The notes under the pieces: generated by a model | Database searches by the model: none | What the model saw: only the letters and a program-made list of their open reading frames with translations | What the model was told of the DNA's origin: nothing | Assembly: GCA_031269415.1 (NCBI GenBank) | Contig: JAISZF010000232.1 | Location: forward strand, 1-20,540 | DNA from: Clostridiales bacterium | GTDB taxonomy: Bacteria; Bacillota; Clostridia; Lachnospirales; WQUN01 | Direction: 5' to 3' | DNA length: 20,540 nt | Part shown: positions 7,765-14,185 of the stretch, piece by piece | Layout of the letters: every line of letters starts with the position of its first letter | How positions within the stretch are numbered: position 1 is the first letter of the stretch | Position numbers and translations under genes: made by a program

Positions 7765-8624
7765 GCGATCGCAAGACTAAACTGGCTCCGCTGCCAAGCG
7801 TCAACTTCGTTCCCGAACGCGACGCCGCCTTTACGCCCATACTCGAATGCCGCGGCCTTGGCATAAATTTCGGGGGGCTGAGCGCGGTAAACGACTTCAA
7901 CCTCGCGATTGGCAGAACGGAGATCGCCGGGCTTATCGGCCCGAACGGCGCGGGCAAGACTACCGTATTCAATCTGCTGACCAAGGTGTATCAGCCGACC
8001 AAGGGCGCAATCCTGCTGAACGGCGTGGACACTTTTGATAAGACCTCGGTACAGATCAGCAAAATGGGCATAGCCCGCACATTCCAGAATATTCGCCTGT
8101 TCGCGAACCTCTCGGTAGAGGACAACGTGAAGATCGGGCTGCATAATCAGATAAAATACAGCGAAATCAGCGGCTTACTGAGATTGCCATCGTACTGGAA
8201 GCAGGAAAGAAAAGCGCGCGAGCGCGCGAGGCAACTGCTCTCCATCTTCGATATGCAGGACTTGGCGGAGTCGAAAGCCGGAAGCCTGCCATACGGCGCT
8301 CAGCGGCGGCTGGAGATCGTCCGCGCGCTCGCGGCAAAACCATCCCTGCTGCTGCTGGACGAACCCGCCGCCGGCATGAACCCGTCGGAGACCGCCGAAC
8401 TGATGGATAATATCGTCAAGATACGCGACGTGTTTCAGATCGCGATATTTCTCATAGAACACGACATGCGGCTGGTTATGGGGATATGCGAGGGCATATG
8501 CGTGGTCAACTTCGGCAATATCATCGCGAAGGGCACGCCCGACGAGATACGCGGCAACCCTGAGGTAATCGAGGCATATCTGGGAAAGGGGTTCGTCGGT
8601 GGTTCTGAAAGTCGAAAATATTAA
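7761..8624 (+). CDS. livG: Branched-chain amino acid ABC transporter ATPase LivG
   Basis: A 287-residue cytoplasmic ATPase. Walker A is GPNGAGKTT at residues 60-68, the Q-loop region is 'ARTFQNIRLFANLSV', the signature is a LivG-type LPYGAQRR at 176-183, Walker B is LLLLDEP at 196-202, and the switch histidine follows in 'FLIEHDM'. It heterodimerises with LivF to drive LivHM. The ATG overlaps the livM stop (ATGA). The N-terminus is about 20 residues longer than in the best-known LivG proteins, where Walker A lies near residue 40; the overlap supports this start all the same. The 3' end overlaps livF by 26 bases. Confidence 0.95.
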   Translation: MSDRKTKLAPLPSVNFVPERDAAFTPILECRGLGINFGGLSAVNDFNLAIGRTEIAGLIGPNGAGKTTVFNLLTKVYQPTKGAILLNGVDTFDKTSVQISKMGIARTFQNIRLFANLSVEDNVKIGLHNQIKYSEISGLLRLPSYWKQERKARERARQLLSIFDMQDLAESKAGSLPYGAQRRLEIVRALAAKPSLLLLDEPAAGMNPSETAELMDNIVKIRDVFQIAIFLIEHDMRLVMGICEGICVVNFGNIIAKGTPDEIRGNPEVIEAYLGKGFVGGSESRKY

Positions 8625-9303
8625 CGTCTACTACGGGGCGATACACGCCGTCAAGGACGTCAGTTTCCATGTGGACGAAGGCGAAATCGTAACGCTGATC
8701 GGCGCGAACGGGGCGGGGAAGTCCACCATTTTAAAAACTATTTCCGGGCTGCTGCGAAGCCGGGGAGGTTCGATCGCGTTTATGGGGAAGAATATCAGCT
8801 CCGCGCCCACGAATGTGATAGTGCGGGACGGGCTCATTCAGGCGCCGGAAGGGCGGGCGGTATTTCTCCAGATGACTGTCGAGGAAAACCTTGAAATGGG
8901 CGCGTTTACGCGTCCGAAATCGGGGAATCACGCACGGATGGAACGTGTTTTCGCCCTGTTCCCGCGCCTGAAAGAACGCCGCCGCCAGCCGGCGGGAACC
9001 CTTTCCGGCGGCGAACAGCAGATGCTCGCCATGGGCAGGGCGCTGATGTCCGAACCGCGTCTGTTCATGATGGACGAACCGTCCATGGGCCTCGCGCCGA
9101 TACTCGTGGATCAAATCTTTGAAATTATCGGGGATCTTAACCGCTTGGGCGGCACAATCTTGCTGGTGGAGCAAAACGCCCGGATGGCGCTGTCCATAGC
9201 TGCCCGCGGATATGTACTTGAAACCGGCAGAATAATAAAGTCCGCTCCCGCGGCGGATCTGCTGGAGGACGATGATGTTAAAAAAGCCTATCTCGGCGGA
9301 TAA
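8599..9303 (+). CDS. livF: Branched-chain amino acid ABC transporter ATPase LivF
   Basis: A 234-residue cytoplasmic ATPase, partner of LivG. Walker A is GANGAGKST at residues 35-43, the LivF-specific 'QAPEGRAVFLQMTVEENL' lies around 81-98, the signature is LSGGEQQ at 135-141, Walker B is LFMMDEP at 155-161, and the switch-His position is replaced by the LivF-type 'LLVEQNA'. The start is GTG at 8599 inside the 3' end of livG, with AAAGGGG eight bases upstream. The coupling suggests equal production of both ATPases. The 3' end overlaps the azlC start, tying the importer genes to the exporter genes. Confidence 0.94.
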   Translation: MVLKVENINVYYGAIHAVKDVSFHVDEGEIVTLIGANGAGKSTILKTISGLLRSRGGSIAFMGKNISSAPTNVIVRDGLIQAPEGRAVFLQMTVEENLEMGAFTRPKSGNHARMERVFALFPRLKERRRQPAGTLSGGEQQMLAMGRALMSEPRLFMMDEPSMGLAPILVDQIFEIIGDLNRLGGTILLVEQNARMALSIAARGYVLETGRIIKSAPAADLLEDDDVKKAYLGG

Positions 9304-10018
9304 CGCCGCCGGCAATTTTATAAACACGGCCGGTCCTGTAATACGGGCCGCGTTTCCGTACACCGTGCCGATTCTCGCCGGTTATGGGTGCCTGGGTTTC
9401 GCGCTGGGCATACTGATGAGCGCTTCCGGTTTCAACCCGCTTGTCACGATCTTTATGAGTCTGATCATCTACGCGGGGTCGGGGCAGTTCGCGGCGGTTA
9501 ATCCGCTGCTCGCGGCTTTCAATCCCCTAGGCGTTTTCCTGCTGGAGATTATGGTGAACGCCCGGCATGTCTTTTACGGGCTGACTATGCTAGACAAATA
9601 CAAAAACGCGGGCGGAAGGAAATGGTACATGATCGCTGGGCTTACCGACGAAACATTCTCCATTAATTGCGGCGTCGAACCTCCGCCCGGGGTTGACGGA
9701 ATCCGGTTCATGTTCGCGGTTACAATCCTCAACCACGCCTATTGGGTTATAGCGGTCGTGCTGGGATCTGTTTTCGGCGCTTTCGTTCGCTTTAACTCCG
9801 ACGGATTGGACTTTGTTATGACGGCCCTCTTCATCGTCATATTTATCGAGCAATGGCTTAAAGAAAAGAATCACGCCAGCGCGCTGATTGGCTTCGCTCT
9901 GTCGGCTGTCTGCCTGATATGTATCGGCGCGGAGAATTTTCTGATCCCCGCGATGATGGCGATATTCCTCGCGCTGACCATACTGCGCGGCCCGCTGGAG
10001 CGTAATTATAAACCATGA
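9275..10018 (+). CDS. azlC: AzlC family branched-chain amino acid export permease, large subunit
   Basis: A 247-residue membrane protein of the AzlC family. The start of the domain is 'AAFPYTVPILAGYGCLGFAL', followed by the conserved 'LIIYAGSGQFAAVNPL' segment and 'EIMVNARHVFYGLTM'. In Bacillus subtilis AzlCD is associated with resistance to leucine analogues, and homologues such as BrnFE of Corynebacterium export Ile/Leu/Met. GGAGG at 9264-9268 sits 6 bases before the ATG at 9275 and only 3 before the ATG at 9272, so 9275 is preferred. It begins within the end of livF and overlaps azlD by an ATGA, so translation is coupled on both sides. Confidence 0.92.
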   Translation: MLKKPISADNAAGNFINTAGPVIRAAFPYTVPILAGYGCLGFALGILMSASGFNPLVTIFMSLIIYAGSGQFAAVNPLLAAFNPLGVFLLEIMVNARHVFYGLTMLDKYKNAGGRKWYMIAGLTDETFSINCGVEPPPGVDGIRFMFAVTILNHAYWVIAVVLGSVFGAFVRFNSDGLDFVMTALFIVIFIEQWLKEKNHASALIGFALSAVCLICIGAENFLIPAMMAIFLALTILRGPLERNYKP

Positions 10019-10341
10019 TGACGACGAGTCAGTTGATTATAACGATAGCAATAATCACCGCCGGCGTGCAAATTACGCGTTTCGCGCCGTTCCTGATATT
10101 CCCCGCCGGAAAGCCGACGCCCAAATTTGTTCAATACTTGAGTAAGGTGCTGCCGGGCGCGGCCATCAGCCTATTGGTTGTCTTCTGCTTCAAAGACGTC
10201 GGCTTTCTCTCCGGCAGCCGCGGAGCGCCGGAGCTAATCGCCGCCGCCGCGGTAGCCGCGCTGCACCTTTGGAAGCGTCAAATGCTGCTGTCCGTCGGCG
10301 CGGGAACTGTTATATATATGCTGCTTATCCGGGTTTTTTAG
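10015..10341 (+). CDS. azlD: AzlD family branched-chain amino acid exporter, small subunit
   Basis: A 108-residue membrane protein with about four hydrophobic helices, normal for AzlD. It shows the family start 'ITAGVQITRFAPFLIFP' and 'YLSKVLPGAAISLLVVFC'. It is the obligate small partner of AzlC. The ATG at 10015 overlaps the azlC stop; a second ATG follows at 10018. No good SD is visible, in keeping with coupled translation. Last gene of the operon; the 3' end overlaps the convergent metal permease gene by 17 bases and no terminator is visible. Confidence 0.9.
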   Translation: MMTTSQLIITIAIITAGVQITRFAPFLIFPAGKPTPKFVQYLSKVLPGAAISLLVVFCFKDVGFLSGSRGAPELIAAAAVAALHLWKRQMLLSVGAGTVIYMLLIRVF

Positions 10342-11161
10342 GGATTCTGTCCATAACCGCGCGCGCCGCCCAAAAGAGAAAAAAAGCCGCTATATTCACC
10401 AGCACTACGCTGGCTCCGGTCGGCGCGGCGAAAAGAAAAGATAAGATAACGCCTGTTAAAAAACATAGAACGGAAACGGCGGCCGAACATATTGTGACGC
10501 TGATAAACCGCTTGCAAACGCGCATGGAAGTCAGCGCGGGGAAAATGATAAGGCTGGAGATAAGCAGCGCGCCCATCATCCGCATACCAAGCACAATCGT
10601 AATCGCGGTTAAGAAGGCGATCAGCATATTATACAGCCCGGTATTTATCCCGATCGCCCTGGCGAAATTCTCGTCAAACGTGACGGCGAATATCCTATTA
10701 TAAAAGAGTACAAAAAGCGCCAGCACCACAACGGCCAGAATGATGGAAAGGGCGACGTCACTCTTACTCATGGTCAAAATACTGCCAAACATATAATTGT
10801 AAACATCCGTGTTCATTCCTGATGTAAATGAGATAACCATTACGCCGACTGCCAGCGCTCCGGTGGAAATCAGCGCGACAGCGGCGTCTCCCTTTATCTT
10901 GCTGTTTTCGCTGAGCCGCAGCAGCAGGAACGCCGCCAGCACCACAACCGGAATGGCCACGCTAAGCGGCGCGGCGTTCATAGCCGTAGCTATGGCGAGC
11001 GCCCCAAACCCTACATGTGAAAGACCGTCGCCGATCATGGAATATCGTTTCAACACCAGGCTTACGCCGAGCAGGGCCGCGCAAAGCGAAACGAGTAACC
11101 CGACCGCTATGGCGCGGACCAGGAAGGCGTAGGCGAACATCTCAATAAGCCTGTCAATCAC
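10325..11161 (-). CDS. znuB: Zinc/manganese ABC transporter permease (ABC-3 family)
   Basis: An integral membrane protein of about 278 residues, the usual length for ZnuB/MntB/TroC permeases. Family marks are 'EMFAYAFLVRAIAVG' at the N-terminus, 'YSMIGDGLSHVGFGALAI' with the conserved D-x-L-S-H, 'DENFARAIGINTGLYNMLI' as coupling loop, and 'VLGMRMMGALLISSLIIFPA'. The start is uncertain: GTG at 11161 has GGGG at good spacing and gives the typical family N-terminus, while a TTG at 11176 would overlap znuC by 11 bases. The metal (Zn, Mn or Fe) cannot be told from the permease. No substrate-binding protein gene is adjacent. Confidence 0.88.
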   Translation of the reverse strand: MIDRLIEMFAYAFLVRAIAVGLLVSLCAALLGVSLVLKRYSMIGDGLSHVGFGALAIATAMNAAPLSVAIPVVVLAAFLLLRLSENSKIKGDAAVALISTGALAVGVMVISFTSGMNTDVYNYMFGSILTMSKSDVALSIILAVVVLALFVLFYNRIFAVTFDENFARAIGINTGLYNMLIAFLTAITIVLGMRMMGALLISSLIIFPALTSMRVCKRFISVTICSAAVSVLCFLTGVILSFLFAAPTGASVVLVNIAAFFLFWAARAVMDRIPKKPG

Positions 11162-11165
11162 AACG

Positions 11166-11870
11166 TCATGCCCCAATCCCCAAAAAAACTTTGCCGACGT
11201 CAGATTTTATATAATCATCAGTTTTGCCGAAAAAGACCTGCGTGTTCTTCAAATGCAATATGTGACTGGCGTATTTTACCGCGCTTTGAACGTCATGCGA
11301 CACCATGATAACCGTAAGCCCGGTCTCACTGTTGATAGTTTCGATGAGCTTATACAATTCTTGTGTCACCACAGGATCCAGCCCCGCGACCGGTTCGTCC
11401 ATCAGAAGCGCTTTTTTAGTGGCGCATAGCGCGCGCGCCAGTAAGACCCTCTGCTGCTGCCCGCCGGATAGTTCCCGGTAACACCGATTGCGAAGATGGC
11501 TGATATCCAGCCGTTTCATATTTTTTTCCGCTTCCGATTTGTCCGCCTGGGAATAAAACGGCTTGCCGCCAAGCGCGCTGAGCCGCCCCGAAAGCACGAC
11601 CTCATACGCCGAGGCGGGGAAATCCTTCTGCGCCGCCGTTTGCTGCGGCAGATACCCGATTCCATTCAGATCGAGTCCCCCGCCGAACGCAACGCTTCCC
11701 TGAGCGGGCGTTTTCAGGCGCAGAATCCCTTTTATGAGTGTGCTTTTACCGGAGCCGTTTTCTCCGACAACGCATAGATAGTCGCCGCTGTTGACCTCAA
11801 AATTCAGGCCGCTTACGGCTATATGCCCTTCGTAGTCAAAGGAAACGTCCTTACAGATTATTAGCGCCAT
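11166..11870 (-). CDS. znuC: Zinc/manganese ABC transporter ATPase
   Basis: A 234-residue ATPase. Walker A is GENGSGKST at residues 36-44, followed by the Q-loop in 'IGYLPQQ', the signature LSGGQQQRV at 134-142, Walker B LLMDEP at 155-160 and the switch 'MVSHD'. It energises the downstream ABC-3 permease. AGGTACGCGC before the ATG is part of a GGAGGT site at 11881-11886, 10 bases away. Only 17 bases separate it from the putP stop, so it is read as the second gene of a putP-znuC-znuB operon. Assignment to metal transport rests on the ABC-3 permease next to it. Confidence 0.9.
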   Translation of the reverse strand: MALIICKDVSFDYEGHIAVSGLNFEVNSGDYLCVVGENGSGKSTLIKGILRLKTPAQGSVAFGGGLDLNGIGYLPQQTAAQKDFPASAYEVVLSGRLSALGGKPFYSQADKSEAEKNMKRLDISHLRNRCYRELSGGQQQRVLLARALCATKKALLMDEPVAGLDPVVTQELYKLIETINSETGLTVIMVSHDVQSAVKYASHILHLKNTQVFFGKTDDYIKSDVGKVFLGIGA

Positions 11871-11887
11871 CTCAGCGCGTACCTCCC

Positions 11888-13432
11888 TTAAATTGCCTCA
11901 AATTCCCGCTGAATCTCCGCTGAAGGTTCTTCTGTCAATAATGACACAACTACAATACATATACAAGCGAATAAAAACGCCGGCAATAATTCGTAGATAC
12001 CAAACACTCCGCCCAAAGGCTTAATCAGCAGCTTCCATATAAAAACCATACCGCCGCCGCCTAGAATTCCCGCCACCGCGCCGGCGCGCGTACAGCGCTT
12101 CCAAAACAGCGAAAACAGCATAAGCGGGCCGAACGCCGCTCCGAAACCCGCCCAGGCGAAACTGACCACGGTAAAGATAACGCTGTTCTCATCCCAAGCG
12201 ATAATAAACCCGATAAGGGCGATTACCAGCAGGGTTACGCGGCTGGCTCTCATAACGTCTTTGTCGCTGGCTTCTTTCTTCAGAATATTCTGATAAATAT
12301 TCTTTGAAACCGCGGACGCCGCGATAAGCAGATAAGAGTCGGAGGAACTCATTGCCGCCGCCAGTATTCCAGCCATAACAAGGCCCGCGAAGAGCGGATG
12401 GAATAGAGTTTGAGACAGCAATATAAATATGTTCTCCGAGGCGGAGGAGGTAAGCAGAGAAACAGGGAACATAGCCCTGCCCATAAGGCCAATCAGCACC
12501 GCCGCGAATAATGAGATGACACACCAGATTACGGCGATACGCCGTGAACGATCCAGTTCTTTTATATCGCGTATGGCTATAAAGCGCAGAAGCACCTGAG
12601 GCATACCGAAATAGCCCAAACCCCATGACATGGTTGAAAGTATGGTCAATAAGCCGTAAGAACCCGCCGCGCCAAATTGCGGCGTATTATTTACAACCGT
12701 CTGCGCCCCGTTTTCAACCGTGGGCGACGCTATCCCGAAGAAATCCACAAAACCGGGGATTTGGCCGATATTATTGAAAATCGCGCCCAGCCCGCCCGCA
12801 GAAATCACGCCAAATATCAGTACGGCCAGCAGCGCGATTATCATAATGACCGCCTGGATGAGATCGGAAAAACTCTCAGCCCAGAATCCGCCCATTAACG
12901 TATAGGCCAATACAAAGAATACGGTGATTAAGAGCATCAGATGGTAATCCGCGTTGAACAGGCTGTTGAACAGCTTGCCGCCGGTTACAAAGGTGCTGCC
13001 GACATACACGGAGAAAAAGATAAGGATAATAAGCGACGACAAAAGCAGGAGCAGCGGCGTCTTTTCCTTGAAACGGTTACTGAAAAAATCGGGTATTGTA
13101 ATGGCGTCGCCGGCTCTTTCCGAATAACGGCGCAGGCGTTTGGAAACCAGCAGCCAGTTGAGGTATGTACCTATCGCGAGGCCGATGGCTGTCCAGACCG
13201 CGTCAGACAACCCGCACCAATACGCCACTCCGGGCAGCCCCATCAGCAGCCAGCCGCTCATATCGCTGGCCTCCGCGCTCATAGCGGCGACCCATGGACC
13301 TAGGCCGCGCCCTCCGATAAAGTAATCCGCGCTGCTGGTGTTGGCCCGCCGCGAAAAGTACGCGCCGATTAACAGAATAACAAGCAGATACAGCCCAAAC
13401 GCGGCAATGTTTAAAATCATACTGGAATCCAT
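11888..13432 (-). CDS. putP: Sodium/proline symporter (SSS family)
   Basis: A 514-residue membrane protein with about 13 helices. The start is ATG at 13432 with GAGGAGGG at 6-base spacing; an in-frame TTG at 13447 lies within that SD and is rejected. The TM2 motif 'SAEASDMSGWLLMGLPG' matches the PutP Na+ site region. The TM9 region 'AAAMSSSDSYLLIAASA' keeps the Ser/Ser arrangement where PutP of Escherichia coli has Ser340/Thr341. It should import proline with Na+. Panthothenate and other SSS members are alternatives, but 'GGFWAESFSDLIQA' also fits PutP. Head of the operon with znuCB; an Xaa-Pro aminopeptidase is encoded nearby. Confidence 0.92.
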   Translation of the reverse strand: MDSSMILNIAAFGLYLLVILLIGAYFSRRANTSSADYFIGGRGLGPWVAAMSAEASDMSGWLLMGLPGVAYWCGLSDAVWTAIGLAIGTYLNWLLVSKRLRRYSERAGDAITIPDFFSNRFKEKTPLLLLLSSLIILIFFSVYVGSTFVTGGKLFNSLFNADYHLMLLITVFFVLAYTLMGGFWAESFSDLIQAVIMIIALLAVLIFGVISAGGLGAIFNNIGQIPGFVDFFGIASPTVENGAQTVVNNTPQFGAAGSYGLLTILSTMSWGLGYFGMPQVLLRFIAIRDIKELDRSRRIAVIWCVISLFAAVLIGLMGRAMFPVSLLTSSASENIFILLSQTLFHPLFAGLVMAGILAAAMSSSDSYLLIAASAVSKNIYQNILKKEASDKDVMRASRVTLLVIALIGFIIAWDENSVIFTVVSFAWAGFGAAFGPLMLFSLFWKRCTRAGAVAGILGGGGMVFIWKLLIKPLGGVFGIYELLPAFLFACICIVVVSLLTEEPSAEIQREFEAI

Positions 13433-13472
13433 AAAATCCCTCCTCAAATTATACTATGATCCGCTTGTTACT

Positions 13473-13501
13473 ATATTACCAGTACGCGCCGCGAATTTCA
13501 A
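13473..13501 (-). promoter_or_regulatory. Candidate sigma-A promoter for putP (proximal)
   Basis: On the minus strand, TTGAAA (13501-13496), a 17-base spacer and TAATAT (13478-13473), about 40 bases before the putP ATG. Confidence 0.45.
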
Positions 13502-13511
13502 ACAATAAAAC

Positions 13512-13541
13512 ATTATAGCGCAAAGAAGAATTATATCGCAA
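13512..13541 (-). promoter_or_regulatory. Candidate sigma-A promoter for putP (distal)
   Basis: On the minus strand, TTGCGA (13541-13536), an 18-base spacer and a perfect TATAAT (13517-13512). Either this or the proximal site could drive the putP-znuCB operon. Confidence 0.4.
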
Positions 13542-13571
13542 GCTAAAATAAAGACAGTTAAAATAAAGATA

Positions 13572-13600
13572 TTAACAGTGATGATACGTTATGATATAAT
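13572..13600 (+). promoter_or_regulatory. Near-consensus sigma-A promoter facing the remnant locus
   Basis: TTAACA (13572-13577), 17 bases, perfect TATAAT (13595-13600). It points at the small gene at 13649 and diverges from the putP promoters. Confidence 0.65.
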
Positions 13601-13648
13601 AGAATATAAGTTCTTTACAATAAAGCAAAACTAAACGGAAAGAGGGCA

Positions 13649-13759
13649 ATGGAAATGTTAAGGATGTATCAAGGCAGCGTTGAACAAGGGAGTTTTATAC
13701 CTCGTGAGGCGATTAAAATCCCAGATGTGCGGGAAACTTATCTGCTGGTTACCCGCTGA
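13649..13759 (+). CDS. Short antitoxin-like protein (DUF104/AF2212-like N-terminus), probably truncated
   Basis: A 36-residue frame, preceded by AGAGGG and a strong promoter. It reads MEMLRMYQGSVEQGSF and continues with IPREAIKIP and a beta-strand ending LLVTR. This resembles the first beta-hairpin of short AF2212-like (DUF104) antitoxins, in which '.G.f.dG.F.P.e.v.ip' is the core pattern. Those proteins are usually about 60-80 residues, so this is likely cut short. The stop falls inside sequence that, in another frame, encodes the ATPase fragment described next, which suggests a deletion joined two genes. The family call is tentative. Confidence 0.4.
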   Translation: MEMLRMYQGSVEQGSFIPREAIKIPDVRETYLLVTR

Positions 13760-14090
13760 CCTTTGAGGAATATTTAGCCGCCGCTGATACGGGGATGTAT
13801 CAGTATTTTTGCTCAGTCAAATCGGGGAAGGATTATGTTTCGGCGTTTCACGAGAGGATGACGGATCATTACAGGAAATATCTGATTATCGGCGGGATGC
13901 CCGAATGCGTTCAAAGCTGGGTAAATAACGCCGCCCCCGAAGAGATCACCGCCATACAGGAAGAAATCATTTCGTTTTACGAGAACGACTTCACCAAGCA
14001 CAGCGGCAAGGTCAACAGCGGGCGCGTACATACGAAATGCTGAACTATTTTAAGCTGTTCCTGCTGGACGTGGGATTGATAATAAAATTA
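13747..14090 (+). pseudogene. Remnant of a DUF4143-type AAA ATPase
   Basis: Two disconnected pieces of one family lie side by side. From 13747 the frame reads GYPLTFEEYLAAAD, then the segment 'HYRKYLIIGGMPECVQSW' and 'EEIISFYENDFTKHSGKV', which are the middle-region signatures of DUF4143 ATPases (COG1373 type). It stops at 14041-14043. In a second frame, 'MLNYFKLFLLDVGLI' from 14037 is the signature of the C-terminal part of the same family. The N-terminal AAA domain with its Walker motifs and the stretch between the two pieces are missing, so at least two deletions or a deletion plus frameshift occurred. Intact members are about 400-450 residues. No function is expected. Confidence 0.75.
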
Positions 14091-14131
14091 AAGCCCGGTA
14101 AAAACGCCGCTTCCGGCATTTCACTGGGCTT
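14091..14131 (-). terminator. Imperfect hairpin downstream of the peptidase operon
   Basis: AAGCCC (14091-14096) pairs with GGGCTT (14126-14131), with a second inner stem GCCG/CGGC and scattered mismatches. On the minus strand it is followed by TTAATTTTATT, suiting a terminator about 55 bases after the stop of the M24 peptidase gene. Confidence 0.5.
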
Positions 14132-14185
14132 AATCCGACTTTTACCTTTTTGCCTTAATCCGCGCGTTTGTATTTTCTCACACGC

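Noticed and set aside
8214..8232. GCGCGC-rich tract in livG as a recombination or Z-DNA element
   Set aside because: It encodes the KARERARQ helix of LivG and is explained by Arg/Ala codon use.
8731..9363. Antisense frame over livF
   Set aside because: LivF is unmistakable on the other strand; the antisense product has no recognisable domain.
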